Shown in pieces: positions 21,484 to 26,765 of a DNA stretch of 26,765 nt. The stretch is from Chara braunii (taxonomy: Eukaryota > Streptophyta > Charophyceae > Charales > Characeae): NCBI GenBank assembly GCA_003427395.1, contig BFEA01000380.1, positions 72,800 to 99,564 of the forward strand, written 5' to 3'. The notes beneath the pieces were generated by a model that searched no databases, had not been told where the DNA came from, and saw only the letters and a list, made by a program, of their open reading frames with translations. Made by a program: the position numbers and the translations under genes. Within the stretch, counting starts at the first letter, position 1. Each line of letters opens with the position of its first letter.

Positions 21484-22659
21484 CTGCAATTCCAGCACGT
21501 AATACACATCCTAGTAAGGTCCCAACTTGGTTAAAACTCAAAAGTCACTTAACCAAATGAGTCTTCAATTCCACAGAGTCAAGTTTTTAATGAGCAGCTG
21601 CTAGTCAATCGATTGCTCCAAGATTCGATCCCCCGGATATAACCATTTCGCAGACACTTAGATTCCACAACTGAGAATGCTTCTGGGTTAAATGCCAGAT
21701 ATTAGTTGCCAGTGAATCGACTTCAACAAGATCCAATCATTCCCATTATCCGCCAATCATTCCCATTATCCTAGCACTGATTCGGGAAAAGAATTCAACC
21801 CTGTACTACAAGACCCCGTATTGGCTATACATCCTCCTTGTATTTATGCAGGATACGTTGCCAGTACTATTGGTTTTTGTTTGTGTATCCGGAACTCGAC
21901 CAAAAAAACACACTGCGCGTGAAATCAATGAAAGTGGGAAGCTGAAAGATCACTGTGGAAAAAGAAAGGCAGTGATCTTACGTTCTGTGCTCCAATCACT
22001 CCACATACACATAGTTTCAATTTAATCACTTTGCATGACTCTGGCTTTTGGAACAATCCATAAGTGCCATCGAGTGTGGCATTTCGTAAAGCAAAATCAA
22101 ATCAAGAAGTATTTCGATCGGAGATTCCTTGGCCTAGTGCAAGTCTCTCCAATACTTAAATTGATCATGGACAAAGGTCAGGCGTCCGATTTCAAATAGT
22201 GCATGGAACATACAACTGCAACGCAAAGCCAAAAGAATAGATCCCTCACTGCCCTGAGTGCTGAGTCGCCACTACTGCTTACAACCTCCGCTATTACCAG
22301 AAGACCTGGTATTTTTTTAGGGTTTTTCAGTTGCCCCGTTTGATTGAAAAAACTGACAGGCACAGATTTGTTTCACTGCCACCAGGGTTGGGCCTGATTT
22401 TCCAGAAGGGAGTGGTAGCGCAATGGTCTTATCTAGTAGCCAAGCAACTTGCTACAGCTCTTTGTTTTATAATATTATATCCCTTTATCTGAAAGGGAGT
22501 GGTGCTGGCTCAATGGTCTTATCTAGTAGCCAAGCAACTTCCTACAGTTCTTGTTTTTAAATTATAAATTTATATCCCTTCCTCTTTCAGAAGATAACAG
22601 TTACTCCGATCCAGAATCACTGGCAACTTGGAATCGATCATGAATAAGGAAGCACATAC
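21484..22659 (-). other. Intron 2 of the CTL-like gene (e2 to e3)
   Basis: A 1.2-kb intron, donor ATCATG|GTATGT. It is mostly unique-looking; a tandem duplication is listed at 22406-22580 and CAATCATTCCCATTATC is doubled at about 21734-21769. No gene seen. Confidence 0.75.
22406..22580 (+). repeat. ~87-bp tandem duplication
   Basis: Two copies beginning AAGGGAGTGGT (22406 and 22493), each with CAATGGTCTTATCTAGTAGCC and CAAGCAACTT, ending in AT-rich TATATCCCTT. The GTAGCGCAATGG / TGGCTCAATGG words resemble a tRNA A box, but no B box follows. Confidence 0.8.
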
Positions 22660-22727
22660 CATGATGGCTATCGTCGAGTAGAGGACCACGGCTGGAATGA
22701 TGCGCAAAAGCGCGAGGTAGAGCACAC
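22660..22727 (-). CDS. CTL-like protein, exon e2
   Basis: A 68-nt exon, acceptor CGGTGCAG, donor ATCATG|GTATGT. It opens with two bases that complete a Gly codon from e1 and leaves in phase 0. It reads VLYLALLRIIPAVVLYST then IAIM. LLR in the first membrane helix after the large extracellular loop is highly characteristic of the CTL family. It continues directly into VVAPAV of e3. Confidence 0.85.
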
Positions 22728-23589
22728 CTGCACCGATCGAACCAGCAATGTGTGTTTAGCTGTCAATCAATCATCAATCGAAATCGGCATAATATCCAAA
22801 TCGAAGCATGACCAGAGCACATCAATCACCATCACATAGTTACAGTTTGTCTTATCCACACCTTAAAAACAACAGCTCACTAGTTTAGGAATCAGCCTTG
22901 AAATGAGGCCCAACTAAACATTTCCTGATCTCTTTCAAAGAGGCAAAATTCACAAAGAGTAGGAGTCTCACTGCCATTGCAGAGCTGTATGAATTTGGGG
23001 GTTGTAAGTCACTGATGAAACAATTTCACTAAATCAATTTACTAACAGTCTCGTAAACTAATTACGGTACTAGTCGAGGAATTTAAATAAAACAATTACA
23101 TGTAGATCAGACCAGGTCCCCTCGGTCAAACCCCCCTGGAGAGCAAGGATTTTGAGCAAGGATTTTGAGCAAAAACCTCTCGCCCTGCAAAGAGTTCTGT
23201 TACTTCACGGATACAGTGACGAGTCAGGTTACGGCCAAGGATTTTGGGCAGGGGTTGAACCGTTGAAGTTTATACGATACGTCCAACGAAACCGGACATG
23301 GGAGAGCCGGAGGTATAACTGTCAGTTATACTGTCCCTGCCACTTGTCTTTGACGAACCGGGCCCATTACAGCAAAATTTAATAAGAGGGGCTGTGTAGC
23401 GAAATTTAAAGATAGGGGGCATAATAATAGCCCGACCGCCTGCCCCATCCCATGTCTCCATGCATCCCACAAATTTTAAGCAGAAACTAATGAACAGCAA
23501 AGATTCCAAAATTCCAAATCCATCCGGACAAAATCCCAAAGCGGTAAGGAAAGGCAGGATGGGTCAGGCAGTCGCGCGCAAGTGGGGCT

Positions 23590-23763
23590 AGTACTCAGAT
23601 GACGACCAATCCGACAGTAGGTGGTGCTTGCCAGCCGGCACACGGAGGCTCTTGGCAGTTTGCCGGCAGCAGTGCAAGTACTCAGATGACGACCAATCCG
23701 ACAGTAGGTGGTGCCTTTCAGCCGGCACACGGAGGCTCTCGGCAGTTTATGGGCAGCAGTGCA
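23590..23763. repeat. 87-bp tandem duplication, open in frame
   Basis: Two head-to-tail copies (23590-23676 and 23677-23763) starting AGTACTCAGATGACGACC. The unit is 29 codons, so on the plus strand it reads as two copies of TTNPTVGGA, QPAHGGS, QF-GSSA, and the opposite strand is also open. The copies differ at a handful of sites. Coding function is not supported beyond the open frame. Confidence 0.88.
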
Positions 23764-24611
23764 ACTGGCTTTAGGAAAGCGGACCCCGCCTTGAAAGCAG
23801 CACACCAGTCTTGATAGCAGCAGTGCACCCGCTGTCAGCAGGAGCCTCGAGCTCCCCTGCTTGCACCAGACAAGGGTTCCATATGGCGTGCACAGCAGAC
23901 CACGGAAGGAACAGGACCGTGGGGTAGGAATATGGGAGGATAATCTGGGGAATGGGGGAGCAGTCGAATCAAAGCAATCAATTAAAACAAAGCCGCTATG
24001 CTAACTAAGGGTGTTATACAAATGGAATCTCGGCGGCACTGATGAAGCGACAGTTGCTAACTAAGGGTGATATACAAATGGAATCACCCCGTCCTGCATC
24101 ATAGTGTGTTGATTCCTTACATCCTCATCGCAGAAAACACTGCCTTCGTCTGCGACAGGGAATGATGATGGAACACAGGCGTACGCCCGTGCAGTGTGCA
24201 CAGACTAGAAAGCTGAGAAAAAGGACTCTCCGTATAAGCAACACAGGTCCATCTGAACAACCTGCCCCACAATCACTTTGGTAAAAAAAAAAAACAAGCA
24301 CTCGAAAAGACAACACTCTCAATTCAACTACACTCGCAGCCAAGCAGGGCTCCCAAGGCTTAGCCTGGAACAGGTTGAAGCTCAGGATACGACAAGGGCC
24401 CAAGGGGTGCAAATAATAAGCGCAGTTGAGGGCTACGATGACAACATTCAATAGATAAGAGTCCGTTCCTGCCTTTGTCATGCGCCCACAAGTTATGATG
24501 TTCGGGAACTCCGGGTTGAAAACACCCCGGAGCTTTACGCCGAGGGGATGACCTTTTCAGCATGAAGGACATATTATACACTTAGAGAAAAAGGGGGGGG
24601 GCTGGGGAGGA

Positions 24612-24655
24612 GGGGTCGATTGGGGTCGATTGGGGTCGATTGGGGTCGATTGGGG
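24612..24655 (+). repeat. 10-bp tandem repeat (GGGGTCGATT)x4
   Basis: Four perfect units plus a partial GGGG. Confidence 0.97.
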
Positions 24656-24990
24656 CTCACTGTGAAATTCCTCAACTTAACATAACATGTAATATAATAA
24701 TATTCTAAATTCAAACCCTTTCAGTCGCTGGAGAAGTGAGGTCTTTCTCCCCACCTCCACCTTTCAGTAGCTGGATAAAGCACACACCAAATTGCGCAAA
24801 AGGAGTTGGAGTTGAAAATCAGAACTACTTCACCAGAATTAGGGAGCTGTGCAAGAGGGCGAAGGGCAGGTGGGAGATGTAGACAGAAGTGCTACAATGT
24901 CATCCGGAAGAGGTCCCGGGAAAAGGACAAGCAAAGGGGCTGCGAGGAGCTAGGAGGGGCAGATGATTTCACTCCCTGTAGTGAACGCAC

Positions 24991-25192
24991 CAAAGATGAA
25001 GCTGACAAGGACGGTGACACCCAGAGGTGGGGCAAAAAACTTGATGAGCGCATCTGTATTCAATTCCTTGTCCCAGTCATGCGGATCTGGAAAACCCATT
25101 TTACCAGTAACCATCAATATCGACGACTCGTTGAGATTGAGAGTTGGGTACCGCACTGGGCAGTTGATTGGGTCATTGAGGACATCAACACT
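24991..25192 (-). CDS. CTL-like protein, exon e1 (5'-most confident)
   Basis: A 202-nt exon, acceptor TGGCGCTTGCAG, donor ATCTTTG|GTGCGT, phase 0 in and one base out, which joins perfectly to e2 (G+GT = Gly). It reads SVDVLNDPINCPVRYPTL, then NLNESSILMVTGKMGF, PDPHDWDKELNTDALIK and the start of a helix FFAPPLGVTVLVSFIF. The hydrophilic Cys- and Pro-containing part with an N-E-S glycosylation sequon suits the large loop that precedes the LLR helix in CTL proteins. That loop is poorly conserved, so the support is mainly the phase fit and the helix continuing into e2. Confidence 0.8.
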
Positions 25193-25582
25193 CTGCAAGC
25201 GCCAGAAAGATCATTTGAACACAACACAACAAACGAAATACTTTCAGGTGCTACATTTATTTATTTATTTTCTAATTTTAAAATGAAAAAGACAACCTTC
25301 CTGCTGTTAGCATACATTGATCAGCAGTGCATGTCATCGCGCCGTTGAATGTACTTTTCGTCTACTGGTAGCAGTGAAAGAAGAACTTGCAACATCACCT
25401 TCAATTACAGGCCAGGAGATTCAGCTAATCTTCAAGGCATAAAGACAAGTAACCATGGCATAGTGCCGTTGAAAACTGCCGCCAAGTCCTCACATCACAC
25501 TATCATAGAACAACAGCAGCAATTGCCCGCTTAAAACAGTCAAAGTCCACTGACTGGAGTGCTTCACACACACACACACACG

Positions 25583-25617
<35 letters not shown>
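25583..25617. repeat. Poly(A) run of 35 after (CA)n
   Basis: A CA run (25567-25581), one G, then uninterrupted A. On the minus strand it is a poly(T) preceding e1's intron side. Confidence 0.93.
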
Positions 25618-25618
<1 letters not shown>

Positions 25619-25663
25619 ACACTGCTTCACAAACCCCCCACATAGGATCCCCCAACCAGGTAC

Positions 25664-25761
25664 CCCTATGCAGACTTGAATGTGATAGCCACTCATAGTG
25701 CCAGCAGTAATACGACAGTTTCGGTCAATTGGCACGCAAATACCGGAGAGCCAGAATGCAC
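25664..25761 (-). CDS. Tentative upstream exon e0 of the CTL-like gene
   Basis: A 98-nt stretch with acceptor CTTTCTCATTCAG and donor ATAGGG|GTACCT. It enters needing one base and leaves in phase 0, matching e1. It reads AFWLSGICVPIDRNC, RITAGTMSGYHIQVCIG, three Cys that would suit the extracellular loop. Against it: the exon start coincides with the GGTGCATTCTG repeat word found several times to the right, and the loop is too variable to confirm by family knowledge. Confidence 0.33.
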
Positions 25762-25848
25762 CTGAATGAGAAAGGCAGGCAGTTACATGATCTCTACTGA
25801 GAGATGCACACACTGCTGTATGCGGCCACATGCAGACGTCTACCAACG

Positions 25849-26306
25849 TGAACGTGCATCTGCCAAGGTATGCAGACAACCACTCAACGTGCATTCTGTC
25901 ACAGAACATGCAGCCATCCGTCAAACATCCATCGGTACAAAATGGCCCCAGGCAACTGGAGAACCTATTTTTAGCCACTCCGGAAATTTAGCAGGCCGAG
26001 CGCCGTAGATAAAATGAATCGGTGGTGCAAGGGGCCTCCGAAAGGGGACCTGCCGCTGATAGCTGGCATGTACCGGCGGTTTAAGGTGCATTCTGCACCA
26101 CCAAGGCATGCAGAACATCCCTCAAGTCGTGCGGATATCCATCAAGAAACGCTGGCATACACATCGAAATTCCCAGAAATCTGCCAGGGTGCATTCTCCC
26201 AACAACACGTGCATACATCCGTCAACTTGAAGGTGCATTCTGTCAAAAGTGAAGACATGCAGAACCATCCATCGAGACATGCTAGCATCCATCAGGGTGC
26301 ATTCTG
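25849..26306 (+). repeat. Dispersed short repeat GGTGCATTCTG...CATGCAG
   Basis: The word GTGCATTCTG or a close form occurs near 25889, 26092, 26190, 26233 and 26296 (and GTGCATCTGCC near 25854), inverted at 25752-25761 and 26532-26541. Most copies are followed within 20-30 bp by CATGCAG, CATCC and TCAA words. The spacing is irregular (about 40 to 200 bp), so it is a degenerate array, not a simple tandem repeat. Confidence 0.6.
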
Positions 26307-26561
26307 AGAGTTGCAAAGGCTAACTTCTTCCCCCGAATACACCGTACGGTCATTATAGCTCTGTATGTAGACTGAAACATGCCTCAAATACAGCTATAAT
26401 GACCGTACATTGTATTCAAGGGAACAAGGTAGCCAGAATTTCTACTGACTCAGAGGCTAGCCAAGGTCTTACCAAAGCAACCATGCACGAAGAGACAATG
26501 CGAAAACAAAAGTAACCATGATGCAACTCTCAGAATGCACCTCGATGGATGCCAGCATGTC
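26276..26561. repeat. Nested inverted repeat, possible MITE
   Basis: The outer arms are 26276-26315 and 26522-26561 (40 bp, about three mismatches; arm word GGTGCATTCTGAGAGTTGCA). An inner inverted repeat pairs 26335-26366 with 26388-26417 (GTACGGTCATTATAGCT). No convincing target duplication flanks the outer arms. Confidence 0.8.
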
Positions 26562-26645
26562 AGAATTTTTACTACTTTTAGTCCAAACAAGTGGACCCGG
26601 CCACGGCTACGCCATGGCGCACAGCAACACTCGCTGATACCCTGT

Positions 26646-26647
<2 letters not shown>

Positions 26648-26702
<55 letters not shown>

Positions 26703-26723
26703 GTCGGCGGTCACATCCCCCTA

Positions 26724-26765
<42 letters not shown>
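26648..26765. repeat. (CT)n microsatellites at the window edge
   Basis: Two CT runs (26648-26699 and 26728-26765) separated by GTGGTCGGCGGTCACATCC, which carries the GGTCGGCGGTC word also seen at 133-143 and 4951-4961. The second run reaches the window end. Confidence 0.97.

Larger units (their letters stand above)
22728..24990 (-). other. Intron 1 of those seen (e1 to e2)
   Basis: A 2.3-kb intron, donor TTTG|GTGCGT. It contains an 87-bp in-frame tandem duplication (23590-23763), a 30-bp repeat pair (24000-24029 and 24055-24084), and a 10-bp tandem repeat (24612-24655). GCAAGGATTTTGA is doubled at 23144-23168. No other gene seen. Confidence 0.72.
25193..26765 (-). other. Upstream intronic or 5' region, right window edge
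   Basis: The N-terminal cytosolic tail and first helix expected for the family are not confidently found here. A tentative exon lies at 25664-25761. The region holds a CA/poly(A) run (25569-25617), a dispersed GGTGCATTCTG repeat (25752-26306), a nested inverted repeat (26276-26561), and CT microsatellites to the edge. The start codon and promoter were not located. Confidence 0.5.

Noticed and set aside
21600-21645. Minus-strand GGGGGATCGAATCTTGG as a tRNA B box
   Set aside because: No A box at the right distance and no stem pairing.

Overview
The window looks like intron-rich, repeat-dense nuclear DNA from the green-plant lineage, possibly a streptophyte alga. Three things point that way: a retroposed U2 snRNA copy with the plant-type 5' end (ATACCTTTCTCGGCC), a split gene of the choline-transporter-like (CTL/SLC44, Pns1) family with GT-AG introns, and abundant microsatellites and tRNA-derived repeats. 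The species is an inference, not a demonstration. There is no bacterial-type gene organisation and no long intact ORF.

The main content is one large gene on the minus strand. I assembled ten internal exons by joining splice sites whose reading phases agree and whose translations fit the CTL family in order. From 5' to 3' of the gene (falling coordinates) they are e1 24991-25192, e2 22660-22727, e3 21341-21483, e4 19406-19472, e5 18548-18717, e6 16806-16908, e7 15892-15944, e8 9373-9413, e9 4761-4786 and e10 785-995. Together they carry about 1.08 kb of coding sequence (about 361 residues) across more than 24 kb. The N-terminal exons and the last transmembrane exons are not confidently visible, so the gene probably runs off both window edges. 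A tentative extra 5' exon lies at 25664-25761. All junctions keep frame except e7/e8, which is one base too long.

The introns are full of mobile-element debris. Intron 8 (4787-9372) holds a foldback element whose arms carry hammerhead-ribozyme-like cores, a U2 snRNA retrocopy with a 15-bp target-site duplication, and telomere-like tandem repeats. Intron 7 (9414-15891) holds a 288-bp tandem repeat, a decayed U6 snRNA fragment, a 460-bp terminal-inverted-repeat element with 10-bp target duplications, an N gap, two tRNA-like repeat heads and GC-rich CCCGGG clusters. Introns 1-6 are shorter and carry tandem duplications, one more tRNA-like repeat and microsatellites. The right end (25193-26765) has a dispersed short repeat and a nested inverted repeat.

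The most interesting points are the recurring hammerhead-like motif, the dated-looking U2 retroposition, the clean MULE-like element, and the very small exons embedded in multi-kilobase introns with one frame-breaking base at e7/e8.
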